Of a stretch of 64,000 bases of DNA, positions 1 to 8,989 are shown in pieces (position 1 is the first letter of the stretch; every line of letters begins with the position of its first letter). The notes under the pieces are model-generated. The model saw only the letters and a list, made by a program, of their open reading frames with translations. It searched no databases and had not been told where the DNA came from. Made by a program: the position numbers and the translations under genes. This DNA is from Hoyosella subflava DQS3-9A1 (lineage in GTDB: Bacteria > Actinomycetota > Actinomycetes > Mycobacteriales > Mycobacteriaceae). The DNA is taken from NCBI RefSeq assembly GCF_000214175.1, contig NC_015561.1:1-64000 (forward strand), read 5' to 3'.

Positions 1-7
1 CTCGGAT

Positions 8-1213
8 TCAGGGGGTCCTTGCAACACCTGGATTTTCTGGTTGTTCGTTTGAGAGTAGTTGCTGGAGTTTCTCTGCGGGTGTTGCGTAGCCGTGACGTTT
101 GCGGGGGCGATCGTTTAGTTCGGTGGCAACAAGGTCGAGGATCCCAGGGCCGTGAAGGGACAGATCCGTTCCCTTTGGAAAGTACTGGCGCAGCAGGCCA
201 TTGGTGTTCTCGTTGGATCCGCGTTGCCAGGGACTGTGCGGATCGCAGAAGTAAACTTTGAGTCCGGTCGCGGCTGCGATCTGCACATGTCGTGTTAGTT
301 CTTTGCCCTGGTCCCATGTGAGAGACCTGCGCAGTAGCTCTGGCAGCTGCCCCATTTTCTCGACGATCGCGTCCTGTACCTGCATCGCGCTATGACCATC
401 GGGCAGGTGCAGCAGCATGACGAACCCACTGGCGCGTTCTACCAGGGTGCCGATGGCGGTGGCGCCGTCTTTCCCCATGATTAAATCGCCTTCCCAGTGG
501 CCGGGAACCTTCCGGGTATCGGCCTCGGGCGGGCGCTCACTGACATTGACCATGCCAGGTATACGACCGCGCCGCTTATCGGCTGTGCGGTTGGGTTTAC
601 GCAGGCTGCGGCCGGTTCTCAAGTGTCTGGCGAGTTCCCGTTTCAGGCTGCCTCGAGTCTGGACGTACAGCGACCGGTAGATCGATTCATGTGACACCCG
701 CATCTCCTCATCATCGGGGAAGTCCACTTTCAGTCTTCCCGCGATCTGTTGAGGACTCAGGTTCCTTTTCAGCTGGTCCTGCACATAGGAGCGCAACCGC
801 TCATTCGTTGCGAGCTTACTGTCCTTAGGACGTTGAGCACGCTCTTCCGCCTTCGCCTGGGCGTAGGTCGGGGTGTAGTAGCGGCGATTGCCGGAAGTTT
901 TGCTGTATCCCCGATCGATCTCGCGCTTCACCGTCGACGGGGCACGATCCAGCTGCCGCGCTATCTCACGTATCGAGCATTTCGCTGCGTATCGCATCCC
1001 GATCATTTCGCGTTCCTCGAACGACAGATACCGCCCGGAAGGCGGCTTGACTAATGACGGCGTCACCCCGCCAGTTTTGCGGAACCAGCGCGTCACCGTC
1101 TGACGATGGAACCCCATCGAAGCCGCCGCGTCAGTAATCGATTCACCCGATCGAATTCGTAACCAAAACTCGCGCTGAATGTCGGCTCGCTTCCGCGGAC
1201 GCGTCATGACCAT
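8..1213 (-). CDS. IS30-family transposase
   Basis: 401-residue DDE transposase. The N-terminus (about 10-60) has a helix-turn-helix with TVTRWFRKTG, followed by a second one near residues 70-105 (STVKREIDRG). The catalytic core shows the IS30 signature: GHWEGDLIMG for the first Asp, TWDQGKEL for the second, and NENTNGLLRQYFPKG carrying the Glu. Length is typical for an actinobacterial IS30 member. The reading frame runs through the left terminal repeat and stops a few bases outside the element, so the last residues come from flanking DNA. An ATG two codons inside could also serve as start. Confidence 0.93.
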   Translation of the reverse strand: MVMTRPRKRADIQREFWLRIRSGESITDAAASMGFHRQTVTRWFRKTGGVTPSLVKPPSGRYLSFEEREMIGMRYAAKCSIREIARQLDRAPSTVKREIDRGYSKTSGNRRYYTPTYAQAKAEERAQRPKDSKLATNERLRSYVQDQLKRNLSPQQIAGRLKVDFPDDEEMRVSHESIYRSLYVQTRGSLKRELARHLRTGRSLRKPNRTADKRRGRIPGMVNVSERPPEADTRKVPGHWEGDLIMGKDGATAIGTLVERASGFVMLLHLPDGHSAMQVQDAIVEKMGQLPELLRRSLTWDQGKELTRHVQIAAATGLKVYFCDPHSPWQRGSNENTNGLLRQYFPKGTDLSLHGPGILDLVATELNDRPRKRHGYATPAEKLQQLLSNEQPENPGVARTP

Positions 1214-1251
1214 CTACAACACCCCTGTTCAACAGGGGTGTTGCAAGGACC
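14..1251 (-). mobile_element. IS30-family insertion sequence
   Basis: The element is bounded by perfect 15-bp inverted repeats, GGTCCTTGCAACACC at 14-28 and its complement at 1237-1251. It encloses one IS30-type transposase on the minus strand. Inside the right end, 1218-1244 forms a 13-bp perfect inverted repeat around a single base, lying just upstream of the transposase start and likely affecting its expression. No target duplication can be called with confidence. The element looks complete. Confidence 0.85.
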
Positions 1252-1264
1252 ATATGAATTCGCC

Positions 1265-1288
1265 CATGAATAATAACGATTATTCATG
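1265..1288. repeat. 24-bp perfect palindrome beside the IS
   Basis: CATGAATAAT and its exact complement surround a 4-base centre (AACG). It is AT-rich in a GC-rich setting and lies 13 bp outside the IS30 end. It could be an operator or terminator of a gene lost when the IS inserted, or it may have attracted the element, since IS30 elements are known to favour symmetric targets. From here to 1603 I see no supportable gene. Confidence 0.5.
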
Positions 1289-1603
1289 ATACAGCACGAC
1301 ATATTGCAGCAGATGAATCAATTGCACGCCCCTGATCGAGTCTTCGCTGGCAGTGTCTTTTCTTGTAGTGCAGCATGTTTCGATGTTCAAGTCGCCCATG
1401 TGAGCACATTCGATGGACGGCGCTGGAGCGTCGGACGCGTCTGCGCGCATCTCGTTGACCGGCCGTGACCGAGAACGATGGCCCAGATGGCTTTGGCTGC
1501 ACCGTGACCAGTCCATCTCGCGCATGAGCAACCGGACGAGCTCGTCGCCGGAGAGGCTCGGCTCAGTCTCGAGCCATCAACAGATGACCACTTGCACAGA
1601 ATC

Positions 1604-1620
1604 ACTCTCTATTAGAGAGT
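1604..1620. promoter_or_regulatory. palindromic operator before the 1627 operon
   Basis: ACTCTCTATTAGAGAGT has 8-bp arms around one central base and ends 6 bases before the ATG at 1627. A protein bound here would cover the likely -10 and ribosome-binding region. The winged-helix regulator encoded second in the operon is the obvious candidate ligand (inference). Confidence 0.5.
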
Positions 1621-1626
1621 AGAGCC

Positions 1627-2211
1627 ATGAGTACATCATCGAGTGGAACAGTTTTGCGACCAGGCCCTCATCGGGACCCTGTATGGCCCTCACTCGTGGC
1701 CCTAGCCGTCGGTGTCTTTCTGGTGGCTGTCGTTACAGTGTCTGATGGCAGGGCGGTTATGGCCAATTGGGAAGCGGCCGTTGCCGTTGCGGTGCCTCTG
1801 GTCATACTGTGGGGCGCCCGTTTGGTTATGGCGTCACGCCGCGGGGTCCGTGACCGCAGGGTGGGGTATGGGATTGTGGCCCTCCTCGCGGTACTTGCCG
1901 CTCCACTCGCCCTCCCCGTAGCTGCGTATCACTGGGGGTACTTGACCTTCCTGGGGGCTGCACTCCTGGTGCTGGGCTGGAGATCTCGACAGCAAGTCAC
2001 TTGGGTATGTGGCATGCTCACCATGGTTGTCGGGGTGCTGACAGGGTCTTCTGTGGTGCGTGGCATGATCGGCATCCGTGAGTCCTCAGACGCTGCTGCG
2101 GTTTCTGCTTCGGTGCAGATCGGTCTTGGTGTCATCGTTTTGGTTGCAGGGGCGAGAAACCTTGTAGCGCAGCGATCTCAAGGCGCTGGAATTGGCTCCC
2201 ATGCGGCGTGA
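1627..2211 (+). CDS. multi-pass membrane protein, function unknown
   Basis: 194 residues with about five hydrophobic segments, at roughly 22-42, 48-65, 77-98, 103-118 and 125-140, plus another near the C-terminus (160-178). There is no signal peptidase site and no recognised motif. Its end overlaps the start of the winged-helix regulator at 2192, so the two are probably co-transcribed and translationally coupled. Pairs of a small integral membrane protein and a winged-helix regulator are common in actinobacteria, often for a stress or drug response, but no substrate can be read here. The palindrome just upstream suggests autoregulation. Confidence 0.7.
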   Translation: MSTSSSGTVLRPGPHRDPVWPSLVALAVGVFLVAVVTVSDGRAVMANWEAAVAVAVPLVILWGARLVMASRRGVRDRRVGYGIVALLAVLAAPLALPVAAYHWGYLTFLGAALLVLGWRSRQQVTWVCGMLTMVVGVLTGSSVVRGMIGIRESSDAAAVSASVQIGLGVIVLVAGARNLVAQRSQGAGIGSHAA

Positions 2212-2509
2212 GCGTGCATCAGCATTCGATAGTGCGGTGCACCAACCGGTGCGCCTCTCGATTCTTGCGATACTCGCAGGCGGAACTGAGGTTGATTTTC
2301 GTTACTTAATATCTGAGCTAGGGCTGTCCGACGGCAACTTGGGCAGGCATCTCACAACCTTGCATGAGGCCGGACTGATCCATCTTAAGGAAGGGTACAA
2401 CGGAAGCCGGACCCGGACATGGATCAGTCTCACTCCGCAAGGAGAAACCGCGTTCAAGCGGGAAGCTGAACTTCTGAAACCAATTATTGCCGCCGCCGAA
2501 CAGCTCTAG
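2192..2509 (+). CDS. winged-helix transcriptional regulator (HTH_34 / ArsR-like)
   Basis: 105 residues forming one winged helix-turn-helix. The sequence runs HQPVRLSILAIL, then the recognition region LSDGNLGRHLTTLHEAGLI, then a basic wing (GSRTRTWISLTPQG). This is the usual layout of PF13601-type regulators that act as dimers on inverted repeats. It overlaps the preceding membrane-protein gene by 20 bp. An in-frame ATG at 2201 is an alternative start. It has no metal-binding cysteines, so it is not a classic metal-sensing ArsR. The probable target is the palindrome at 1604-1620. Confidence 0.85.
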   Translation: MAPMRRERASAFDSAVHQPVRLSILAILAGGTEVDFRYLISELGLSDGNLGRHLTTLHEAGLIHLKEGYNGSRTRTWISLTPQGETAFKREAELLKPIIAAAEQL

Positions 2510-2521
2510 CAGCACCGAAGC

Positions 2522-2989
2522 CTAATGAATCGCTTCGCAAGCCGTTCCCAGCTGATGTCCGCCTTCCCACAAGGTCGTGCAAACACTCCCTGCAGGCCGT
2601 GGGACGTGGTGGTTCATGTAGACGGTTTCCCTGAAGCGCCTGCCATCAAAGTAACGGTTCTGTTCCTGAAGAACGCTGCCATTCCTGTCGAGCACCCTGA
2701 CCTGGAAACGTGCGTTCACAACGCCAGTAATTGATGAGAACGAACTCCACGTGCCGAAAGACTGCTGGTGCGAGTACCAGTCCTGGGCAACAGTGACGTA
2801 CCCAGAGCCATACCAGTGTGTGCCCAGCGGCTGAATAGGTTCGTCTTCCGGGCTAGCGCCCGGGAGTGTAGCTGCCGGCGGCAGCGGCTCTGGCTGCGAC
2901 GGCTCCGCCGCGGCGGCGCCTACCCCTACTGCTGTGGGGATGACTACAGCAGCGGCAATAATAGCGAACGCTTTGCGAAACAAAGTCAT
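2522..2989 (-). CDS. secreted protein of unknown function
   Basis: 155 residues. I chose the ATG at 2989 because AGAGGAAGGAA lies directly before it and a clean signal peptide follows (basic MTLFRK, a hydrophobic run of about 18, then an alanine-rich cleavage region near AAAAEP). The mature part begins with a Pro/Glu-rich linker and then a compact domain rich in Tyr, Trp and Ser. Two cysteines, in SVCTTLW and LGTACEAIH, could form a disulphide. It resembles small actinobacterial secreted proteins of unknown role. No enzyme motif is visible. Confidence 0.75.
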   Translation of the reverse strand: MTLFRKAFAIIAAAVVIPTAVGVGAAAAEPSQPEPLPPAATLPGASPEDEPIQPLGTHWYGSGYVTVAQDWYSHQQSFGTWSSFSSITGVVNARFQVRVLDRNGSVLQEQNRYFDGRRFRETVYMNHHVPRPAGSVCTTLWEGGHQLGTACEAIH

Positions 2990-3399
2990 TTCCTTCCTCT
3001 GATGGGACCCTCGGCAGGTGTACGCAAACAAGGAAAGACTCGATTTACTCAGCCAGGTAGCGGTTTATCGCAATATCCGCCAAAAGTAGTATGTTCGATG
3101 ACGAGCAGGACAATCGCCCATCGCCCGCCGCCAACCCTGCCTAGACAGCTCTCTAACACCCCCGCGCAGCTCAGTGTCTTCGCAGAAGAGTTCCGACTTT
3201 CGGGGGAGCTTGACGACCGCAGATCCCTGAGTCGGACTGTGAACATGCGTCAGAACTATTGAGGTTACATGTCGCCTTCTAATGCGCGCATCAGTCGACC
3301 CGCTCGAAATCGCGGCACTCCGTCCACTAAGACTGACCCCACCATGTAAGCGTTCGGACTCATAAGTCCACCCCTGTAGTATTTCAACACCGTCGACTC

Positions 3400-3870
3400 C
3401 ACTCGGTGGCAACTCCGAGGTCATCCACCACACTCAATTGCTAAACCGCCTCGCGCGCGACAAGCGACTGATCCCGGTGACCGACCCGGAAAGCACTGCG
3501 GCGACGACCTACCATGACCGTGCTACCTCGGTCGCCACAACAAGATCTACGAGGCACCACGTGAGCTCGTCGGTGCCGCCGGAGCGCAACTTACGGAAAT
3601 GCCGCGCATGTGGCGCCGGTGGTACGCGCATGTGGATGAAAAAGCACCTCGGCAAACGCGTCAACATCGAACGCGCCGATGAGGCCCTCGCCACCAACGC
3701 TGAGAAGATCGCGACTGGCTGCCCGTTCTGCCGCGTCATGATCTTCGATGGTGTCACCGCGCGCCAGGAAACCGGCAAGGGTGAAGGCGCCGAGGTTGTC
3801 GACGTCGCAATGATGCTCCTCGGCTCCGTCAAACGCGGCCTTCCTGACCGCGTCATCGTCGGATCGAAAC
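3400..3870 (+). pseudogene. broken remnant of a FadF-like (Fe-S) reductase gene
   Basis: Pieces of one protein appear in successive frames. First GNSEVIHHTQLLNRLARDKR, then in a shifted frame CYLGRHNKIYEAPRELVG, then CGAGGTRMWM and ATGCPFCRVMIFDGVTARQE. The order and motifs match the C-terminal cysteine-rich domain of the chromosomal heterodisulfide-reductase-like FadF family of Mycobacteriales. There are at least two frameshifts and a lost segment before the CGAGG motif, and the N-terminal two-thirds are missing. It is a decayed fragment, probably carried from a chromosome by recombination or IS activity. Confidence 0.75.
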
Positions 3871-4184
3871 GCTCCCCTTCAGTCTTCGGTTGCGTCCCAT
3901 GGTACGGAGCGATGCGAGGTCGCCCGCGGCTTACGGACTCCGCCTTTTGGGGGATCTTTGGATTCTCCGGCGGGCACTGCCGCGATCTGAATGTTTGAGC
4001 GTTTTAGCTGGTGAGAACCAAACTTCCTGTAGTTGAACTGCTCCGGCTTCCCCGATGCTCCTTGATTGACGTTTGTGACTGGTGGGTTGTGTGATGCCAC
4101 CGATAACTAGCGGGTCTTCTGGTGCCGCTGCTCAGTCCGGCAAGCCTCACGGGGTGCTGGTGCTTGTAAGGGAGGTTCGCGCAC

Positions 4185-6254
4185 GTGCGTTACGGAACAA
4201 GAACCCACTCGATGACGCGGAAGTGGTTGATCACCGCTGCTATCGCGATGGTGGCCGCATCCGGGGCAGCACCCGCAGGGGCTCAGCCTGACACAACACC
4301 GTCTCCCAGCCCTGTGACTACAACACAGGCAACACCGGAAACCGCAGACTCGGAGGCAACCACTGCCCCGGCCCTGTCGCCGTCTGGGACGGAAGCTGAA
4401 GAGCCAGCCCGAGAAGCCCTGCGGCCTGGCAGCAACACCAGTGAAGATGCGTTAACACCCGCCCCGGAAACCGTCGACCCCGAGCGCACTACGCGCGCAC
4501 CACAAACGCCACCTAGCGAAACACCTGAGGAAACAGCACCGGACGAAGAATCCCCGAGTGTTCAAGCGACTCGTGAACCCGCTGTTACAGCAGAAGAAGC
4601 ACCCCCCTCGGTCGCAGAGGGTGAAGGCCTGCCGTACCCGGAGCGAACAGACGGCGTTGAAAGCCAGCCGATGCAGCGCTCAGCTCAAAGCCTGCCTGAA
4701 CTCCGCGGCACACCACGCTCGGAGCGCGAGCCCATCCCCGAGGGGTTCAGCAAGGAAGAAGCCGACCTTGCTGAACGGATGGAAATGGCCACTACCTCAG
4801 GTTGCCAAACATTCTGGCCCTCACCGCACCTCGTGTGCGGCGCGATCCTCGACCGCTACCTAGCGATGGGCGGCCCGAACAGTTGGCTGAGCCTGCCCAA
4901 CAGCCCCGAATACACCAACCCGGACGGAGTCGGAAAACGCAGCCAGTTCCTCAACGGATCCATCTACTGGCACCCCACCACCGGAGCCCACCCCGTCACC
5001 ATCCTCTACATGACCAAATGGGACCAGCTCGGCTGGGAAACAGGATGGCTCGGCTACCCCACAGCAGCCGAGATCCCCCACAGCCCCATCGGAAGCCAGC
5101 AAGAATTCCAAGGCGCAGGACTATTCTGGACCCAGCCAGTTGGCGTCTACGCCGTCGGCGGCGCCATCCGAACCAAATACGACAGTACCGGCGGGCCTGG
5201 CGGGCCCCTCGGCTATCCGACCACCGACGAAATTGCCGTAAACAACAAAAATGGACGGTACAACAACTTTCAAAACGGAACAATATCGTGGTCCGCAGAC
5301 ACTGGATCGCGCGTTTTATACGGGCCCATTCGTGACAGGTGGACGCAACTGGGCCGCGAAGACGGTCCTCTAGGGTACCCACTCAGCGATGAACAATCAG
5401 CAGCAAACGGTACGGCACGTTACGTAGAATTTGAAAACGGCTCTTCAATTTGGTGGACTGCTGTCACTGGTGCACACGAAATCTCGTCCGACATTCTCGC
5501 TGTGTGGCAAACTTACGGTGCACATGACGGAAACCTGGGGTACCCAGTGAGCCCTGCGGTGACCCCCCAGTCCAATGCGCGAAACTCGGCTCACGACGGG
5601 CCAGCAATTACGAAACATCAGAAGTTCGAAGGTGGAATTGTAAACCTCGCCGGAGATAGGGATGCATACGTCGGGATGTACGATCCAACACCAGACAATG
5701 TTCCGGAACCTCAAACATCCGTGACCAACAAGCTGGAACAAACACGACAACAGAATGACACCTGGCCACCAGATATCCCTAAAGATCACGATACGTCGAA
5801 GATCGTTGGCGAAGCCACTAATATCCATCATCCTCTGTACGGCACGATGGTGATCCGTCAAGGGTACTACAGTGGCGCTTGGCAAGACGGGTGGGGCCAA
5901 AACAAGGCTCAGCACTACCACCAACTGAATTATATTGACTCCATCGAGTTCGTGCTCGAGTCCCGGTATTCCGGACCACGAAGCGACACAACCTTAGCTG
6001 GCAGGGATTTCTGGGCGTACGCCACACACAGCATCTGCGAATTGACTTGGTCAGGTCGGCAATGCCAGGAGGTTGAACGACGGGTGGTACACGCAATTTA
6101 TGACCCGCTACCATGGCCGACGTACAAATTCACCCCTGGCGGAGATCCAATCGGGGTGGTCACCGCATTCTGCGGCGGCGGAACGTCACCCTTGGCTGGC
6201 ACTACGATCTGCGACCCTTGGGTTGACGTGGCTCTCCTCAACCCAACAAACTAG
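4185..6254 (+). CDS. exported LGFP-repeat protein
   Basis: 689 residues. The GTG start at 4185 is supported by AAGGGAGG 9 bases upstream. A signal peptide ends near PAGAQP at about residue 34. Residues 35-190 form a Pro/Thr/Glu-rich, probably extended spacer. Residues about 215-450 hold four or five LGFP-type repeats, recognisable by WLGYPTAAEI, GPLGYPTTDEI, GPLGYPLSDEQ and GNLGYPVSPA. LGFP repeats (PF08310) are typical of cell-envelope proteins in mycolic-acid bacteria. The C-terminal 200 residues, with two cysteine pairs, are not recognised. A strong hairpin follows the stop. It probably acts at the cell surface; the target is unknown. Confidence 0.88.
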   Translation: MRYGTRTHSMTRKWLITAAIAMVAASGAAPAGAQPDTTPSPSPVTTTQATPETADSEATTAPALSPSGTEAEEPAREALRPGSNTSEDALTPAPETVDPERTTRAPQTPPSETPEETAPDEESPSVQATREPAVTAEEAPPSVAEGEGLPYPERTDGVESQPMQRSAQSLPELRGTPRSEREPIPEGFSKEEADLAERMEMATTSGCQTFWPSPHLVCGAILDRYLAMGGPNSWLSLPNSPEYTNPDGVGKRSQFLNGSIYWHPTTGAHPVTILYMTKWDQLGWETGWLGYPTAAEIPHSPIGSQQEFQGAGLFWTQPVGVYAVGGAIRTKYDSTGGPGGPLGYPTTDEIAVNNKNGRYNNFQNGTISWSADTGSRVLYGPIRDRWTQLGREDGPLGYPLSDEQSAANGTARYVEFENGSSIWWTAVTGAHEISSDILAVWQTYGAHDGNLGYPVSPAVTPQSNARNSAHDGPAITKHQKFEGGIVNLAGDRDAYVGMYDPTPDNVPEPQTSVTNKLEQTRQQNDTWPPDIPKDHDTSKIVGEATNIHHPLYGTMVIRQGYYSGAWQDGWGQNKAQHYHQLNYIDSIEFVLESRYSGPRSDTTLAGRDFWAYATHSICELTWSGRQCQEVERRVVHAIYDPLPWPTYKFTPGGDPIGVVTAFCGGGTSPLAGTTICDPWVDVALLNPTN

Positions 6255-6261
6255 TAAAACT

Positions 6262-6307
6262 GCACTATGTCTGTCACGCACCACCTCGTGTGTGACAGGC
6301 ATAGTGC
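6262..6307. terminator. strong bidirectional hairpin
   Basis: GCACTATG and CTGTCAC, interrupted by one base, pair with GTGACAG and CATAGTGC across a short loop. No T-tract is visible. It sits between the convergent ends of the LGFP gene and the minus-strand gene at 6307-6729, which is what a shared terminator should do. Confidence 0.7.
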
Positions 6308-6729
6308 TACATACGAGGAAATCGCTGATAGAACTCAGAACAATTCTCGTGACCTGAATGTGCGATTGGTCGAAAAGTCAGATCCTCAAGGTAGATACTC
6401 GCAGCAGAGGCGGCGTCATCGTCCCGTGCCATCTCTCTGAGTTGGCAAAGGTCCAACCGATTTTCCACCCAGATTGGCGGGTCGACCTGATGATGCAAGA
6501 CCGCGACGGTTATTATCCGTTCCTCATCATGAACACGAAACTCCAGCACTCGGATCCCGCCGCGCCTCTGGCGAGCCAGCAAACCAGCGAGGATCGCCTC
6601 CGCAAACAATAGATTCCATGGGTCGAAGACTCGATCGTATTCGACGGTCATATCTTCGTATTCGGCGGCGTAAACGTGTGTCTCTGACTTTCCGGACTCT
6701 GAACCCAAAGTCTCGCCTCCTGTGTCCAT
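6307..6729 (-). CDS. hypothetical protein
   Basis: 140 residues, acidic, no signal peptide or membrane segment. It contains YDRVFDPWNLLFAEAILAGL and LEFRVHDEERIITVAVLH, which read like an alpha/beta fold, but I recognise no family. It ends exactly at the terminator hairpin, supporting a genuine transcription unit convergent with the LGFP gene. Base composition is lower in GC than the transfer region, which suggests separate acquisition. Confidence 0.5.
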   Translation of the reverse strand: MDTGGETLGSESGKSETHVYAAEYEDMTVEYDRVFDPWNLLFAEAILAGLLARQRRGGIRVLEFRVHDEERIITVAVLHHQVDPPIWVENRLDLCQLREMARDDDAASAASIYLEDLTFRPIAHSGHENCSEFYQRFPRM

Positions 6730-7787
6730 CCCAGCCAGTCCAAAGGCCCAGCATTTCGCTACGATCCACCTAAGGTTGCACCGCGGCCTGCGACATATAG
6801 AATACCTCGCTTCTCAGCTGCCGACCCTGCAACCCAAATGCTCGACGATGGAAGACGTTAACCCATGAATTCTAGCCTAGCGCGAGTTGGGCTGCTGCTA
6901 ACCATTGAAAATGGTGAAATAGCGAATCGTCTTGCGCACAACGTAAGAGGAGGTTTCGGCTAGTGTCCTGATCTCAGTGTGAGAGTGGTGCTGCCGAACT
7001 ACAGCACACCGCCGACCGTCGAGCGGATCATCGTCGAGGCCTTTGCGTCGCGCGCGAACGGCTCGGGCGTCATGTGATCGCTAAGGCCGTCACCCAGGGT
7101 GTCGTTCGACGACGGCCGGATGATGGTCGTGCTCGCCCGGCGAAGGCAGGAGCGCAGTACTGGGCGCTCATCGCCCTCCAGTAATTGGAAGAGTGGACTT
7201 AAATGGAGAGTCCACTGATACCCCTCTGAGTTGGCGCGAGGTTGCTCAGGAAATGGGTGCTCTCCACATCCCGCAATGCAGTGGGAGTGCATAGCAATGA
7301 GCGAATGCCGGAAGGAGGCCCGCGAGGCATCCTTGTAGCCCCCTCCCGATTGGGATCGATGCCCCACAAGATGGCTGCAGCGCTCGCGCAGGTGCTTGTC
7401 GCACATACTCAGACTGCGAACCAGTGCTTCTTTGGCTTCTGGGAAGTTCACTTCAGCTTTAAAATACCGTGTAATGTGGCCCGTGTTCAGACCTTGCTGG
7501 GGACCATGCTAATGACCATCGGTGAGGTACGTGATGCTGTGTAAGGGAACATTCAATTGAAAGGTCCCTCCATATGGCGACCGAAGGATCGCAAGTGGTT
7601 TGTAGCGACTGACGCAGATCTAAACTCGACCTATATTGGTTGCGATCGAGAATGTGCGCAATCACTGATCGTGTCTAAACATTTAGAATACTCCTTGGTT
7701 ACACATGATCATGACGTATCAGTTTTCTCTGATAGAGTAAATCCCAGCCCGTATTTGGGTAATTAATGAGTTGTTCGGGGTAGAGCT
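6730..7787. other. 1 kb with no supportable gene
   Basis: Several open frames exist on both strands but none has a ribosome-binding site, a recognisable domain or consistent codon use. One stretch near 6985-7080 (LPNYSTPPTVERIIVEAFAS on the plus strand) reads like the tail of a protein but has no start. The region is probably decayed accessory DNA. Confidence 0.5.
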
Positions 7788-8000
7788 TCACCTTCGTCGC
7801 TGGACAATCAATACCCATACTGCTGCTGCGACCGAACAAACGATAACTAGATAGTAGAATACACCTCTAGGCTCCGAACTAATAGAAGTTGCGAGAATAA
7901 CTGCACCGAACACTAGAATTGATAGCCAGGAAAAGGTAGGATTGCTGAAAGACATCCATCTTTGCGGGATGTCGCCATTGGTTTCCGTCGACTTTGGCAT
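7788..8000 (-). CDS. small two-helix membrane protein
   Basis: 70 residues. Two hydrophobic segments at about 23-39 and 46-65 are followed by a basic tail (QRRR), giving a hairpin topology with both ends inside. No ribosome-binding site is obvious and no family is recognised. Its isolation among non-coding DNA keeps confidence moderate. Confidence 0.45.
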   Translation of the reverse strand: MPKSTETNGDIPQRWMSFSNPTFSWLSILVFGAVILATSISSEPRGVFYYLVIVCSVAAAVWVLIVQRRR

Positions 8001-8305
8001 ACCGCGAGTCTACGCAGCCACACCTCGCTCTGTGTCCCTAGTCCGATCATCTACCGTGGCGCACGGTCATTATTGCTGCCTATGCCTCCAGTGGCCCCTC
8101 GGTCCGAGCCTGTGATCGTGGCTGCCGTCTCAGGCCACCCTCGGCGGGCAGGCAGGTGTTGAACCTGAGTTAGGACATTCTGCTTAGTGTCCCCGCAGAT
8201 CGGTCGTCGACATCCGGAACGACTGCTCGACATGCCGCAGGTCGTGTCTAGCATTGTTTGGGTTTTTTGCTTCCGGTGTCTAGGTTTCTTTTTTGAATTT
8301 TGCCA
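8001..8305. other. intergenic, nothing recognised
   Basis: About 300 bases downstream of the response regulator. A T-rich patch near 8250-8300 may help end transcription of the two-component operon, but no clear stem was found. Confidence 0.4.
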
Positions 8306-8989
8306 TCAGTGCTTGTATTTGAGGTCGCTGTTAAGTACGGAATGATCGGTAGTTGCGGCCCAGACGGCGATTTGGACACGATTCTTGGCGTTAATTTTTT
8401 TGGCGATGTTACTGACGTGTGTTTTGACGGTGCTGGGCTCGAGGTGGAGTTTTGTGGCGATAGCCTGGTTGCTGTGCCCTTGGGCGAGGTTGGCGGCGAT
8501 GTCGCGTTCACGGGGAGTGAGCGCCTGAGCGCTGTGTTCGTTTGCCTGGGCTGCGGTGGGACGGGGACGGCGACGGGCGAATTCGGCAGCCAGCCGCGGG
8601 GTGAGCGCGGGGGCGAGGGCGAGGCCGCCTGCCGCGGCAGTGAGAACTGCACTGGCAAGTTCATCGGGTCCGGTGTCTTTGAGAAGAAACCCGGCGGCGC
8701 CGAGATCGATCGCGGCGAAGAGGTATTCGTCTAGGTCAAACGTGGTCACGATGATCACACGGGGTGGTTGATCGAGGGTGAGGATCTCACGTGTCGCGGT
8801 GAGTCCGTCACCGCCGGGCATACGCACGTCCATGAGCACAACATCGGGGCGCATTGCCCGGGCGTGGTCGAGCGCGCGTTTCCCGGATTCGGCTTCCCCG
8901 ATCACACGGATGTCGGGGTGGTCGGCGAGGAACAGTGTGAAGCCTTTACGCACGGCAGGCTGATCGTCAGCGATGAGCACGGTGATCAT
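8306..8989 (-). CDS. NarL/LuxR-family response regulator
   Basis: 227 residues. A receiver domain (1-120) has the acidic pair DD at 8-9, the phospho-acceptor Asp54 in VLMDVRMPGG, the Thr in VTTFD and Lys in LLKDTG. A LuxR-type helix-turn-helix closes the protein (LTPRERDIAANLAQG, then STVKTHVSNIAKKI). The start is fixed by the 4-base ATGA overlap with the kinase stop, so earlier in-frame starts are inside the kinase gene. It should be phosphorylated by the adjacent kinase and probably controls the divergent lanthipeptide genes. NarL-type regulators (RamR) control the class III ram/amf loci of Streptomyces. Confidence 0.93.
   Translation of the reverse strand: MITVLIADDQPAVRKGFTLFLADHPDIRVIGEAESGKRALDHARAMRPDVVLMDVRMPGGDGLTATREILTLDQPPRVIIVTTFDLDEYLFAAIDLGAAGFLLKDTGPDELASAVLTAAAGGLALAPALTPRLAAEFARRRPRPTAAQANEHSAQALTPRERDIAANLAQGHSNQAIATKLHLEPSTVKTHVSNIAKKINAKNRVQIAVWAATTDHSVLNSDLKYKH

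Noticed and set aside
6999-7451. 150-codon open frame on the minus strand
   Set aside because: No ribosome-binding site and no recognisable domain; composition changes along the frame. Probably chance.
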